A DNA stretch of 64,000 bases, taken from Zerene cesonia. Lineage: Eukaryota; Arthropoda; Insecta; Lepidoptera; Pieridae. The DNA lies in assembly GCF_012273895.1 (NCBI RefSeq), contig NC_052112.1:868001-932000 (forward strand). Direction: 5' to 3'. Shown here one piece after another: positions 12,390 through 23,256 of the stretch. The number at the start of each line of letters is the position of its first letter. Positions within the stretch are counted from its first letter, which is position 1. The position numbers and the translations under genes were made by a program. The notes beneath the pieces were generated by a model, which was given only the letters and a program-made list of their open reading frames with translations, did no database searches and had not been told where the DNA came from.

Positions 12390-12483
12390 ATGTTGAAGGT
12401 GACAGTTGTGTTCCTTGCTGTGGTCGGCGTCAGCTTTGCCGCTATGGCGTTGATGAAGCCAGATCCGAAACCGGCTAAGTATA
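12390..12483 (+). CDS. SVWC alternative first coding exon 1a (signal peptide)
   Basis: Encodes M L K V T V V F L A V V G V S F A A M A followed by LMKPDPKPAKY, ending phase 1 at A|gtaagtg. A TATA box (12333-12340) stands 50 bp upstream of the ATG. No SVWC exon 2 or 3 is found between here and exon 1b, so this exon must splice to 16714 or be a relic. Confidence 0.75.
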
Positions 12484-15400
12484 GTAAGTGTCATTATGAT
12501 TTTTTTAATCAGTGTATTTATTACTCAAAGAAAGAATCTATAGTTTCACTGTCAAATTCGAGAAAATTTCATGCATTTATTATAATGACTTAATGTCCTA
12601 TCGCCCCCATGTGGAGCAAAGGGGAGCGTCCACAGTTCGCTTATATATTCTGACCTTATTTATAACACATATTAATTATGTAAACAACATAAATACATAA
12701 TATTTATTAAAAAAAGAAGGAGAAATGTAAAAAAAATTAACAAATACGTTGAAGATTTTATTTACGAAATGAACTAATTCAACATATATTTACTTTATCA
12801 TATCTGTAGTGTTGTGATCTTTTAATGAAAATAAGATTTTTTTATTTTATCACTTTTTTAGTTGAATTAAAAGTCTTATCTCTTATTCCATTTATTTAAA
12901 AAATAAGTATTGTACTAAAGATTTTACAAGTATTTGTAATGTCCACATTTCTACAAAAAAAATCTCAACATCCCTTGCGGGAGGTACCACTCTCACATAT
13001 ACTCTGAAATCTGAAATACCCAATAGGATGTTTCCGTACTATGATTAAAGACTAACGAGATGCTTTTCGAATTGTCTATGAATCTCTATCTTAGAAATTA
13101 CTTTGAAATCCGTAAGTGACTTTAAACTTTACTTGAAACGCAGCATCACAATCAACACAAATTAACAAAAAAACAAATTCAAAATTCGCTATGCATTTCA
13201 CAGATTCGCAAAGAATTAAGAGTGAATTATCGATAATTATAGAGTATAGAAAATGCATATATTATGGTAAACAAGACGTCATAAGATCGTGACCGTACGA
13301 TCGTAAATCAGAGAGCAGAAAAATGTACAAACGGGCGGTTGTGTTACTAGCCGTAATCGGCGCATGCCTCGCCGCCAAAGCACTAATGAAGCCAGACCCA
13401 AAACCGGAGAAGTTTAGTAAGTTATAGATTATAATAGAATTATATCTATCTACGAAAATAATTAATCCTTATTACATTAGTGTTGCATCAGGTACGTAAC
13501 GAAACTCCTTCGAAACGGATTTTGACAAATGTTTATGACAATTTTTTTTATATTTCTTTTCGGTAGTTTTGAGAATAGGTATTTGATTTGTTTTTATAGG
13601 AATACGTAATTATGGTGACCTAGTATATCTTTTATAAAACGTTTGTTGTTGGATCGGCTAGTAGAAAATATTTGATAAATCTATTTATTTGGAATATATT
13701 GTGATATAAATATATGATAATAATAATAAAGCCTTTACTTGTTCCTTACTTATATCTATTTACAATTTTATGATGGTTGTTAGTATGGTTAGTATTGACA
13801 AAATCTATTATTAAATCTCTTTTCTATAATATATTGTTAATTTATTAGAACCTACAGCATGTAATAAAATATACTAAGGACCGCTTTTCGCGGTAAAAGC
13901 CTCCTCCAATTTTTTCCACTCATTTCTAGTTTTGGCTAATCTAGTCCACAGAGCACCAGCATGATTTTTGATGTCATCACTCCATTCAGCGATTGGCCGT
14001 ACTCTTTTGCGTTTTTTATAAAGAGGTTTTATAAATAGTCGATAATATAATAAGTCGTTGTTAATGTATTCTGCTTGAGCAAGTAGACTCGCATATAACT
14101 ATATTTTATACATAACATTAAGTTTTTGAAAACGATGTCTGCATGTGGGCCTTATTTATTTAATACATTTGCTATTTTAACTGTGTTAAAACAGCCTATT
14201 ATATTGAACAATAAATAATAAACAATTTTCAATAACATAAGGATAATAGATACTGTACATTTACAAACTGCACATATTCATAAAATAACAAATAACCTAT
14301 GATTATTATCTAGTATTGTTGCATTACGACAAGGTTAACGATAAAATAAGCACATGGTTTTCCTTCTTAGCTTAACGCCCGCGTTTAGCGGCATATTTTT
14401 TCCTACACGATTCTCTCTAGCTATTATACTATAACAGATACAATAAGTTATTTTGCTTTTATAATAATACTAGCTATCCGCCCGCGGCTATGCAAGCGTA
14501 GTCGCAACAAACTTAGACCCGGGGTTTTTCTCGCATGTTCCCGTGCCCGTGGGATTTCCGGGATAAAAACTATCATATGTCCGTCTCCTGGGTCCAAGCT
14601 ACCTCTGTACAAATTTTCAGCCAAAGTTCGACACTACATTCTTTATTCGAACCGCAAGGGACTGGACTGGACATTCTTCCTGAGTCTGTGTTCTCTGACG
14701 GGTTTAATCTGGGGATCTTCAAAAGTAGAGTGAGCAGGTACCTCCTAGGGAAGCGCGCTCTAAGATGGAGCGCGCTTCCCTCTACTACATCTACGCTTAC
14801 CAGCAGGCGAGATGATAGTCAAGCGCTTCCCTATCAAACAATGAATAAAAACATTAGTAAAGTTATTATTATATAGTATGTGCCGTGTTTGTATGTGTTA
14901 GTATGTGTTTTAAACCTGCGAAGATTACAATTACGTACAATTACAGGGGCCCTTACAGGTCCCTTTAACAAGCATCTCTTTAACTTAGGGATTACTGACA
15001 GTCCGTTATGTAGAGCGTGCATGACGACTGAAGAAACGGCAACCCACGTGATCATGGAATGCACGGTGGTTGCGGAGTACAGGGCAAGGCATTTGGGTTG
15101 TCCTAGGTCCCTCCCTGAGGTTTTCAGCAGCCCTCACAAGCTGCTTAGCTTCATGGAGGAGCTGGGATGGTTCCAGCTTTGACTGGCTACCCCCCTCCTT
15201 TTCTTTCGCGCAAAATAGGCGCTTGACGTCGAGTTGCGGAAAACGAGCCCGTATTATTAATAAGTATGTGCCGTAGCAGATTATGCTCAAGAGGACTAAG
15301 TGAACTAAATGCGTGTTTTTAAATATCTGATCCTGCATCAAAATAGACGCGTAATGTATGAAATGCTTCAGAAGTGGTAATTTGATCATGTCATGAAAAC

Positions 15401-18400
15401 ATTATGCCACAAATGTAGTACGATAGGAAACAATCACTAAGATTTAAGGTTATTTTATTATTAAAAAACATGCTTATGTATCGTCAATCGTTCAGATTTT
15501 TCGTTCTTATTCTGAAAATAACACCAACGCGTGCAATGTGTATTGCTTCGTTAGTTGAATAAATGAAAAACTAAATGTACAAGTCAAGGGCAATATGCAT
15601 TAAATTGAGAAGAGTTGGTTAACTGTCGGCCTTGAAATTAGCAGAATTAGAAAAAAAATAAGAAAGACACAGGAACTCTAGTTTTCAAATGAAAAAAGAA
15701 TCATTTTTGGTTCACCCAGGTCTTGAGAAACTCTGTTTCTATTCTTTCAAAATTTCTCATTTATAAAGCATTTCAATGCTATAAAACTAAAAATTAAACT
15801 TGAGAAACTCGTCCTTTTTTGGAGTCAGTTAAAATTAAAAAAAATAAGGAAATTGTAGTATAAATTGATTGGAATTCAAGCTAAACTAAAAAAGAGACTC
15901 AAGACCAGACTTATGAACTTGACCTTTATCGGAGTTAATATTATTTAATATTTATTCAAAACAAATATTGCATCTCGTTTTGCGAGAAATATATGGGTTT
16001 TGTATATAAAGATCAAACACATTAACTATCCAAACACAAATAAACTAATCGTTATATTCATGCACCAAAATTTTTTACAACTTTGAATATTGCTCCCATC
16101 TAGATTAATTGACAAGAATCCTCGCCTACACTTTTAAATATCTCTCGCAATATATGTATTTAATTACAACACAAAACTATCGCAAGCTTATTCATTTTGA
16201 TTGAGCGTTTTCTACAAGATTTTTTTTACGTTTACACATACAAGAAGTAGCTATAAAAATATAAAAGTGCTTCGAATGAAAATAAGTTAGTCTTAAAATG
16301 TGAAAATGTACTGGCGTAACTTGAGAGAGACACAAAAGGGCTTGCAGAAAGTGCCAATTTATAAATTCGTTAATTTTAAAATACTTCAGACATTCGAAAT
16401 AGAGCGCATAGATTTTGATAGACGCCTGGTGACAGACGGACCGAAATCCAAGTCTTACTTATAGTACTAGGTAACCTTACCTAGTACTATAAGTAAGACC
16501 TATGTTAACTGACATACCTATGTCAACTGTGGTAATAGGCTTCCATTTTATTCTTCGGGTAAGGAGATTTAACAAAAGGCGCCATATTTCCAATCGTCGA
16601 TAATCCGCGCTACCCCATTGTTAACAGTATCTATTATTTCGATCCGTCCGAATGGCGGATTGGCGGAAAATGATTATTTAAAATACAATAATAATAACAC
16701 GTTTTCTTTGCAGAGAACGTAGAGGGATGTTACATCAAGCAATTGGACCAAGTTATTCCGTACGGTGAGTCGGCGCCATCGCAACACCATTGCATGGAGT
16801 ACAGATGTGGTGGCGAATATGTTGATGTGGTTTCGTGAGTATCTTTAAACAATAATAAATACGTTTTGAATTTTTTAATATTCATAAGCTTCACTTATAT
16901 TAAAGATGTATAAATTGAGATGGATTGTTTATGTTTAAAGTCAAAAAACAAAGAAAATAGTTTAAGATAATTCTTTCACCAGTAAAAAGTGCTATCTATT
17001 ATCGTAGGGTATATTCTTCTTATTCGAACTTCGATGACTTGAAGCAATTCAAATAAAAATTGGTCAAGCGCGAGTCGGATCCGGGACTCTAACGTCAAGC
17101 AACTGTAAAATGTTCACACATTCAATCAAACATCATCTTTAAGCATATCAATTGTCTCACTATCATGGTTAATGAGCTTGGTAACAGACTGATGGACAAA
17201 CAAACAGATATACAGACGACTACTCTTGGTACGGAACCCTAAAAAGCATTAATGACTGATAAAATCGTCGAAACGTGTGAAACCGCGGGGCGCAGCTAGT
17301 AAAGAATAAACTGACCTCGCTATTTAACCGCAAAGATGTCACCTCTATAGTAATAAAATTTATATACTACGTTCGTATGTCTTATATTCTAAAAATATAG
17401 ACGATAGTCTGATAGGTATATGACTTCATAAAAAGACGGCAATTTAAAATTAAGGTTTCTACCTACACGGCTACGTACGCAAAAAAAGTAGGTACCTAGG
17501 TGCCGCAGCGAGCGCGCTGATCGCTTTTAAGGGGTAAGGTGTAAGGGATAAGGAAAGCATCGACGATAGGAAAAAAGGAATGAACTGGGAAGTGTGAGGA
17601 AAAGGAATCGGGCCTCCGGCTCCTCCACTCACAGAAACAAAATAGCATGCCTCTAATTCTCACCGGTTTTCTCTGGGTGGGATACTTCCACGGTGCGAGC
17701 TGGTCCACTTCGAACTCGACTCCCATATATTTATCCCATATGTTTATTGCTGATGCCATAGTGCGAAACGAAATTCAAGCATTTATTTATTCAAATGTTT
17801 TTCGAAAAACTATAGATTATCCAAATATAACATAGAAATAATATACCTACTGTTTGGAATGCAGATTGATCAAGGAAGGGCAAAAAAGTCTGTTATATTA
17901 TAAAATAGTATTAAATAGTAATTCGTAATTATTTTTAACAAGAAACATTGTCAAACCTAGACCAAATTTAAAAAGAAGCAGACAGGAATCACTAGCTTTC
18001 AAATAAAAAAAGAACCATTAAAAATTGTTTCGTCCAGTGGAAAGTTCTAAGAATCAAACTTGAAATCCATTAAAATTACGAATAGAACATTTAGCAATTT
18101 TTTTGACAATTACGTACATTACATTAATTTTTATTTTTAATTTCAATTTCGCTATGCGATATATTACCTCGCTAAGCTGTAAACAATACAGATTTAATCT
18201 CTCTGTAGCGTTAAAAGTTTCATCTTCCATACGATGAAAGTTATTAAGCACTTCGGTAAATTTGTGTTAAAATTAATTGAATCATTATAAAAATAGAAGG
18301 TCACACTTAAGTAAATGTCTGGGGATAACAGCGGTTGATAATCTGATAATATGGTGTGTTATTTAGCGTTATTAACTTACCAATGTCATGATGTTTTATG

Positions 18401-19828
18401 AAACCGGTCGTGATATATAAATTGTTGGATGTTGTCGCTTAAGAACCACGTAACAATTGGCATTATTATGATATTATGTAAAATTTACATTAATTTAAAA
18501 CAGCAACTACAGTTTCTTGTCGCCTCTTCTCGGTAGAAATAGCTTTCTGTTCTGGTAGTAAAAGGTAAATGTTATGACGAATCAAAAGTGCTTTTAAATG
18601 TCTTGTTTGAGTAGTTTATTTGTAAACATTTGAGGATAGTGTTCTCAAATTATTGAATAGATTTTTTTATTTTTCCATCTAAATGCTACTAATATGTTCT
18701 AATTAGTAATGAGTGATTTATTTTTTAAATTTAATATGTATGTTTTTTTAGTATAAATACGCTAAATAAAAACTGACAATAACCGTTACATACACTATCT
18801 GGGCCAAAACCAAACCCTCCTTTTTACCCAACGGTGAGAACAGGATTTTAACCTAAGTTCCCAAAAACTTGGAAGGTTCTCAATTCGATTTCTTTTTAGG
18901 TAGATACACGATAACTCATCGGTTCTCTTGTAATTGGTAGGGAATTGCTGTCTTTTACTCCCATTTTATATATCTGGCCTGATAACTCCCACCCAAGGCC
19001 ACCGATGAACTTTTTGTTGAAAATAATTCTATTTGTTTGTTTGTAATAAATAAAAACGACAGCGAAACATTGAAAATTACTACAACTAATTTATTGAAAT
19101 TTATCATTAGAAGCGTAGACGCGCTTCCTTTGCGAATGTTCATGGGCGGTGGTGATCGCTTACCATAAGGCAAACCACCAGCTCAGTCTCCGCTACGACA
19201 ACAAAAAACTTTTCTTGAACTATATAATACGATATGAGTATCCGTTTACGAAAAAGCTGTGTTTAAAAGTAATGCTATTTTTGTATCAATTTAAAAGTTT
19301 GCCCAACTGTTTCGTAAACGGTGTTTTTAACCGACTTCAAAAAAAGGGTTATCAATTCGACTGTATTCTCGTTACCTCATAACTATTGGTTCAACCGAAG
19401 TATAAATTATTTAGTAACTAGCTGCGCCCCGCGGTTTCACCCGCGTAAGTCCGTATCCCGTAGGAATATCGGCATAAAAAGCTGCCTATAAGTTATTCCA
19501 GTTGACCAGCTAGCCAGTCTACGTACTAAATTTCATTGCAATCGGTTCAGTAGTTTTTCAGTGAAAGAGCAACAAACGCACACACATCCTTACAAACTTT
19601 CGCATTTATAATATTAGTAGGATATAAAGCTGGTGCATATCATGTGGTCCGATTTAATTTAGTCTAGGTCTGGCCGTTTCAGAAGGCGGTTGTTTTATAA
19701 TACTTCTTTTTTTTTTTAGATGTGGCGCAGTAAGCGCCGCTCCGCCGTGTCAAGTGGTTAAATACGAAGATGTACGAGCACACCCATACCCTAAATGCTG
19801 CCCACAAATTAAATGTCCTCAAAAATGA
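12390..19828 (+). CDS. SVWC (single-domain von Willebrand factor type C, Vago-like) small secreted protein
   Basis: Joining either first exon (12390-12483 or 13323-13416) to exon 2 (16714-16834) and exon 3 (19720-19828) gives a 107-residue protein. Seen: an N-terminal hydrophobic signal peptide (about 18 residues), a conserved MKPDPKP linker, then an eight-cysteine domain: GCY, HHC, RCG in exon 2 and SCG, PPC, KCC, KCP in exon 3, ending PQK before TGA. Known: a secreted protein with a single short eight-cysteine domain ending in CC-P...C is typical of arthropod SVWC proteins, which include Drosophila Vago and respond to infection or nutritional stress. Inferred: an extracellular effector or signal made by fat body or haemocytes. 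A polyadenylation signal AATAAA is at 19915-19920. Intron 1 (about 3.3 kb from exon 1b) holds retroelement fragments and intron 2 (about 2.9 kb) holds repeats. The choice between the two first exons cannot be settled from sequence. Confidence 0.88.
13225..13262 (+). promoter_or_regulatory. possible core promoter region of SVWC exon 1b
   Basis: A perfect 14-bp palindrome AATTATCGATAATT (13225-13238) and an AT-rich TATA-like stretch (CATATATTAT, about 13255-13264) lie 60-100 bp before the exon 1b ATG. The assignment rests on position only. Confidence 0.3.
13323..13416 (+). CDS. SVWC alternative first coding exon 1b (signal peptide)
   Basis: Encodes M Y K R A V V L L A V I G A C L A A K A followed by LMKPDPKPEKF. 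Same 94-bp coding length and the same phase-1 donor (A|gtaagtt) as exon 1a. It is the nearer of the two to exon 2 and the default first exon. Confidence 0.83.
13715..14020 (-). pseudogene. 3' end of an RTE-type LINE (reverse-transcriptase C-terminus and tail)
   Basis: Lies in SVWC intron 1, antisense to the gene. The minus strand reads KRVRPIAEWSDDI, AGALWTRLAKTR and NEWKKLEEAFTAKSGP before a stop near 13878, matching the typical RTE-like C-terminus (WSDDIKK...LAQNR..W..LEEAF). It is followed downstream by a short 3' region and a TTATTATTA-type tail near 13720. Confidence 0.7.
14472..14635 (-). mobile_element. Helitron-like element, GGGATAAAAACTAT family
   Basis: CTAGCTATCCGCCCGCGGC at one end and body GGATTTCCGGGATAAAAACT; interrupted by the LINE fragment at 14640. 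A relative lies at 33990-34190. Confidence 0.5.
14640..15182 (+). pseudogene. C-terminal fragments of a non-LTR retrotransposon ORF2
   Basis: Lies in SVWC intron 1. A first block (about 14640-14835) ends with FKSRVSRYLLGKRALRW, the usual C-terminus of a LINE reverse-transcriptase protein. A second block (14925-15182) reads LQLRTITGALTGPFNKHLF, then the zinc-knuckle CRACMTTEETATHVIMEC (C-x2-C-x8-H-x4-C) and LLSFMEELGWFQL before a stop. This is the end of jockey/R1-like ORF2 proteins downstream of RNase H. The blocks are separated by a short insertion and stops; the catalytic reverse-transcriptase core is absent. Confidence 0.75.
15743..15795 (+). repeat. lone right arm of the fold-back family
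   Basis: TTCTATTCTTTCAAAATTTC followed by the palindromic end TTATAAAGCATTTCAATGCT, also seen inverted at about 45768-45800. Confidence 0.4.
16452..16499. repeat. perfect 23-bp inverted repeat with 2-bp centre
   Basis: Left arm 16452-16474 (GTCTTACTTATAGTACTAGG TAA), centre CC, right arm 16477-16499 its exact complement. In SVWC intron 1, about 215 bp upstream of exon 2. Confidence 0.9.
16714..16834 (+). CDS. SVWC exon 2 (cysteines 1-3)
   Basis: The acceptor tttctttgcag ends at 16713 and the donor TC|gtgagt starts at 16835. A from exon 1 plus AG makes a lysine codon, then NVEGCY, QLDQVIPYGE, HHCMEYRCGGEY. It ends in phase 2. Confidence 0.88.
17055..17245. repeat. GCGCGAGTCGGA ... GGTACGGAACCCTAAAAA repeat
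   Basis: Ends typical of a common lepidopteran dispersed repeat (CAAGCGCGAGTCGGATCCGG to CTTGGTACGGAACCCTAAAA). In SVWC intron 2. Confidence 0.5.
17275..17300 (+). mobile_element. Lep1-type Helitron 3' tip only
   Basis: GTGAAACCGCGGGGCGCAGC then TAG, joined to an unrelated repeat. In SVWC intron 2. Confidence 0.6.
17501..17725 (-). mobile_element. SINE-like retroposon, 3'-truncated
   Basis: Complement of the family from the 5' tip (GAGTCGAGTTCGAAGTGGAC) to the T/C-rich middle. In SVWC intron 2. Confidence 0.55.
17726..19120. other. SVWC intron 2, unannotated part
   Basis: AT-rich with two degenerate dispersed-repeat pieces (17975-18060, 18830-18925); no exon seen. Confidence 0.45.
19121..19205 (+). 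mobile_element. SINE-like retroposon 3' end
   Basis: Contains TGGGCGGTGGTGATCGCTTA and ACCACCAGCTCAGTC. In SVWC intron 2. Confidence 0.55.
19418..19622 (-). mobile_element. Lep1-type Helitron, full length
   Basis: Both termini intact (CTAG at 19418-19421, GA at 19621-19622). In SVWC intron 2, about 100 bp upstream of exon 3. Confidence 0.8.
19720..19828 (+). CDS. SVWC exon 3 (cysteines 4-8 and stop)
   Basis: A long T-tract acceptor ends at 19719. TC plus A gives serine, then CGAVSAAPPCQVV, and the last residues are YPKCCPQIKCPQK followed by TGA at 19826-19828. Confidence 0.88.
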
Positions 19829-19914
19829 CCTGTATTTCGATAGCATTACTTATTATATTATCTTAAACGTTATTCGAAAGGAAAGGATTAAAAGGATTTT
19901 TTTTATTATATGAA

Positions 19915-19920
19915 AATAAA
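19915..19920 (+). terminator. polyadenylation signal of the SVWC gene
   Basis: AATAAA, 87 bp after the stop codon. Confidence 0.55.
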
Positions 19921-20063
19921 ACTCGATAGATATTGTAATTTTGTTTCATTTATTACGATTGTCCATCTAGATACCTTTAATTTTCTGGCATTATACACGT
20001 ATGTTTTTTACTTATTTGAAAAATCTGAATAGATTTGCACATTTCATTTTAAAATACAAGCTA

Positions 20064-20240
20064 TCCCACTAATATTATAAAAGAGAATGTAACTCTGTCC
20101 GTCTCTTCTTCACCCTTAAATCTTTTGATTGATTTGGATGAAATTTGGTACAAAATGGAAACTTGAGAAATGAAATCCTACGGGACAAGAACTATGCGAA
20201 CTCCTTCGACTATGTGAGCGAAACCACGGGTAATATCTAG
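20064..20240 (+). mobile_element. Helitron-like element, another subfamily
   Basis: Starts TCCCACTAATATTATAAAAG and ends GAAACCACGGGTAATATCTAG. A similar element is at 63324-63524. Confidence 0.6.
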
Positions 20241-20547
20241 CATCTAATTCCATTCCGCCTTTTTTTCTAGCTATCGTCTCTTTCCTTGTCTATGATGTCA
20301 AATGTTTTAGTCTGTGGTCCAATGGTGTTACCGTAATTTTATTACTAAACATTACTTTTTTTAATTATTAATAAATATTAGATATACATAGTCAGAATAT
20401 TTATTGCAGCATCTAGATTAAAATAAAAGACCACATCAAAAAATCGAAGTCATATAATTTCAACTTATTACAAAAAATATCATTTGTTGGATACATTAGA
20501 ACTTAATAAATTAATAAATTATATTAAAAATTCGCTACAAAATACAA

Positions 20548-20895
20548 CTAAACACAAATATTGGAAAAATTTAAAACTAAAATAAATGCGAGATTATAAC
20601 TAAAGCCGACATGGCAATCATTTGAACTTCCGTTAAATGTCTTTTGATACCATAGACAATATTCATTTCGCAAAGCTCCGTCTACACAGTCAAGTGAAGC
20701 ATGAAGGAGAAATCGTTCAAAACTGTGTAGACAGACCGTTATAACACAAGTTGGATCAAGCCATTTGACCAAACGTGCAAAATCAACATCCATACAATAC
20801 CAGAGACAACGCTTATTCATAATATCATAGTTCACGTGTAAATCTTCTTCACAAACAAATGAAAAGGTACCGGTTATGTAGTGGAAAATTTCCAA
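20548..20895 (-). CDS. unrecognised 115-residue cysteine-containing ORF
   Basis: I do not recognise this protein. Seen: an uninterrupted minus-strand frame with non-repetitive, protein-like composition in an AT-rich neighbourhood. It has eight cysteines between CEEDLH near residue 15 and NDCHVG near residue 92, and two CLWY motifs (KRCLWYCMDV and EYCLWYQ). A minus-strand AATAAA lies at 20400-20405, 143 bp past the stop. The first residues before CEED may be intronic, since a pyrimidine-rich stretch precedes them, so it may be a terminal exon. It could also be a chance ORF or a decayed gene. It lies tail-to-tail with the SVWC gene. Confidence 0.35.
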   Translation of the reverse strand: MEIFHYITGTFSFVCEEDLHVNYDIMNKRCLWYCMDVDFARLVKWLDPTCVITVCLHSFERFLLHASLDCVDGALRNEYCLWYQKTFNGSSNDCHVGFSYNLAFILVLNFSNICV

Positions 20896-21504
20896 TATAA
20901 ATTTAATAAAATCAAGAAAAATTGAGCAATTCTATATAATATTCGGGAAATAGTCTCAACAACAGTCTAGTCTAAATTTCAAAGGTTATTGCAACATATA
21001 AGGCAGACAGTATGTTTGTATATCACAACCTTAAGACAATCGTAGGAAATAATGAGCCGAGGGTTGCAAGTATCAAATAAATTATCATACAAAAAATGTA
21101 AATTGTTCGCTTCTATAAATACACAACCAAAAATACAGAAAATTTTAGGACACATATTTTTATTTCAAAGCAAAAAAAAAAAATTAATGATATTTTATAA
21201 TCAACCCGATCCGTCTCGATCTAACAAAACATAATCCCTTCGAAAGAGATGATAGTGTAATATATAGGTCTCCTTTCCTCCTTCTTTCTTCCTTTAGTTT
21301 CCTATAACTACATATGTATGCAACACTCAGCCCATTTTATTTATGTGTAATAGTGAAACTTGGCACTTAAAAATTAAACTCCCAAACTTAATTTCTGTGT
21401 GTATACACGCAATTGGAAAAATTAAGAGATTATTGCCTCAATTACTTTAACTCTAATTTTAAGATAATAACAATAGTCAATATTTCACTTAAGATTGCTT
21501 TTAA

Positions 21505-21702
21505 CCAATCAGAGATTAGTCCGAACGCATCGCGGTCTGCCATTGGGCAATATTTAAAAAAACTTATAAGATCACCCGTCACTCCCACAATAGCCAATAA
21601 GGGACCAGGATAATAATCCCTAATCCATACACACATGTCAAATCGATGATATTCGAGCAGCCAATGAGAGACGAGCCGAGACGCATTGAGCCCTCTCATT
21701 GG
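21505..21702. promoter_or_regulatory. cluster of five CCAAT/ATTGG boxes
   Basis: CCAAT at 21505, 21594 and 21661; ATTGG at 21542 and 21698. The last two pentamers belong to a 10-bp inverted repeat (CCAATGAGAG at 21661-21670 and its complement at 21693-21702). NF-Y-type promoters often look like this, but a MITE with such ends is also possible. No gene start is obvious beside it. Confidence 0.35.
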
Positions 21703-22759
21703 TCACTTTACAAATGTCAATTATTATAGTAATAATAACAATGTATACATGTACAATCAGTCCGTAATCACAGCGTTTAATATAGTGACATCGTTTGATA
21801 AGACAAAATTAACTATAAAATTATTTCCAGTCTATTATTGCTATGCCTTTAAAAAAGTTAAATTAATTTTGAATGTGGAATTCTGTCTCGTCCAAACATG
21901 TCACGTAATAAACACTATAATATTGTGTAAAATTATCGAAACCATTGTATATATTTAAATGAACACGTTTTAGGCCATTTCACACGAATCTCACGACAAA
22001 CACAAGTGTGCACTCCGATATCCGATATGTCATACAAACATGATATACAACATACAAACAAACGTGTATTTTATATACATAATAATATTTTAATTTAATA
22101 CATAGCTTATAAATCGTGTCAATAAAAATTGCAATCATACACTACATTGCATCTCGCTCGCTCTAACGCAATTTTGATGTAATGCCGTCTCGCTCGCACG
22201 TAGCATTCATTACGTATCAATCAATTTTAGTATTTAAACACTTAGCTTTAGCGCCTTTTTAAGAACTTCAACATTATCCGCGAGGTACATTTTCACTGTA
22301 ATATATAATAAAGATTCCATAAATTATCCGTAAATTTGATTGGTTTTATTGAAATTAAAAGATCTCAAATATTAATTTCATTATTTTAGCAACTTTTATA
22401 TTTTAGGTGAAAAATTACATAAAAGTTGGTCATAAGTCATTTTAATAAAGCATTAACTAATAAACATAATTAATCATTGACAAAATATAATTATTGCTCT
22501 CTTTCATGCTTAGTGCATACGATATTAAGGTAAAAGTGTTTGAATCGATGTATTAGAGGCAAATTATTTGATGCGAGCGCTGGAAATAAGCTCTTAGATT
22601 TTGCATGTAAAATAGATCTTTACTGCATTAGAATAGGGTCGATATTCATATAAAAGCGTATATACATAATATTGTTATGAAATAAACATACATATCGCGT
22701 GGAATAAAACAAAATGTTATAGACAATTGGCACAATTGAAGATATTTGACCAAAAATAT

Positions 22760-22905
22760 ATCATATACAAGCGGCCGTCCCGTCTTCGGCCGTGGTACAT
22801 CAGGGATCTGATACGGTGAAATAAACTTTTAAAGTCCGCGCAGTCGATCCGGAGATTACCGCGTTCAAACAAACAAACTCTTCATATTTATAGGTATAGA
22901 TTAAT
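22760..22905 (-). mobile_element. Helitron-like fragment, GTGGTACATA family
   Basis: Contains GTCTTCGGCCGTGGTACATC and CAGTCGATCCGGAGATTACC. Confidence 0.45.
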
Positions 22906-23087
22906 TGACACAACCGAGAAACCCGAGAGCGAATTAACAATGTCTACGTTTGAATAAAAAATGCGATTCTACTGTAAATCAGGTCCCCTTAAATTTAGAA
23001 TGAATACACGTCTTAATGCTAAATACAACCTATATAACCTTGTAATAATATCAAAAAGGTACTCAGTTAGGGAATACAAAAGGGTTA

Positions 23088-23256
23088 GAAATACAGGTGT
23101 CCCAGTTTCCAAGGGGTGTTCTTACTATGGACCAATGCCTGACTGTCTTCACTGGAACATCCTGTATACGCAATCTAATAAAAAATACAGGTGTCCCAGT
23201 GCCCAATTGGTGTTCTACATCTGGGCCCATACTTGACAATGGGACTGCTGTATATC
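23088..23256. repeat. two tandem palindrome-ended units (ACAGGTGTCCCAG)
   Basis: ATACAGGTGTCCCAGTTTCC at 23092 and ATACAGGTGTCCCAGTGCCC at 23185, with the rough inverse GGAACATCCTGTAT at 23156. A similar ACAGGATGTCCC is at 11848. Confidence 0.45.

Noticed and set aside
12484..13322. Search for a private exon 2 for SVWC exon 1a
   Set aside because: No frame with the GCY, HHC, RCG cysteine pattern was found between the two first exons.
15006..15389. 127-residue minus-strand frame
   Set aside because: Antisense to the retrotransposon zinc-knuckle fragment, which has the recognisable protein on the plus strand.
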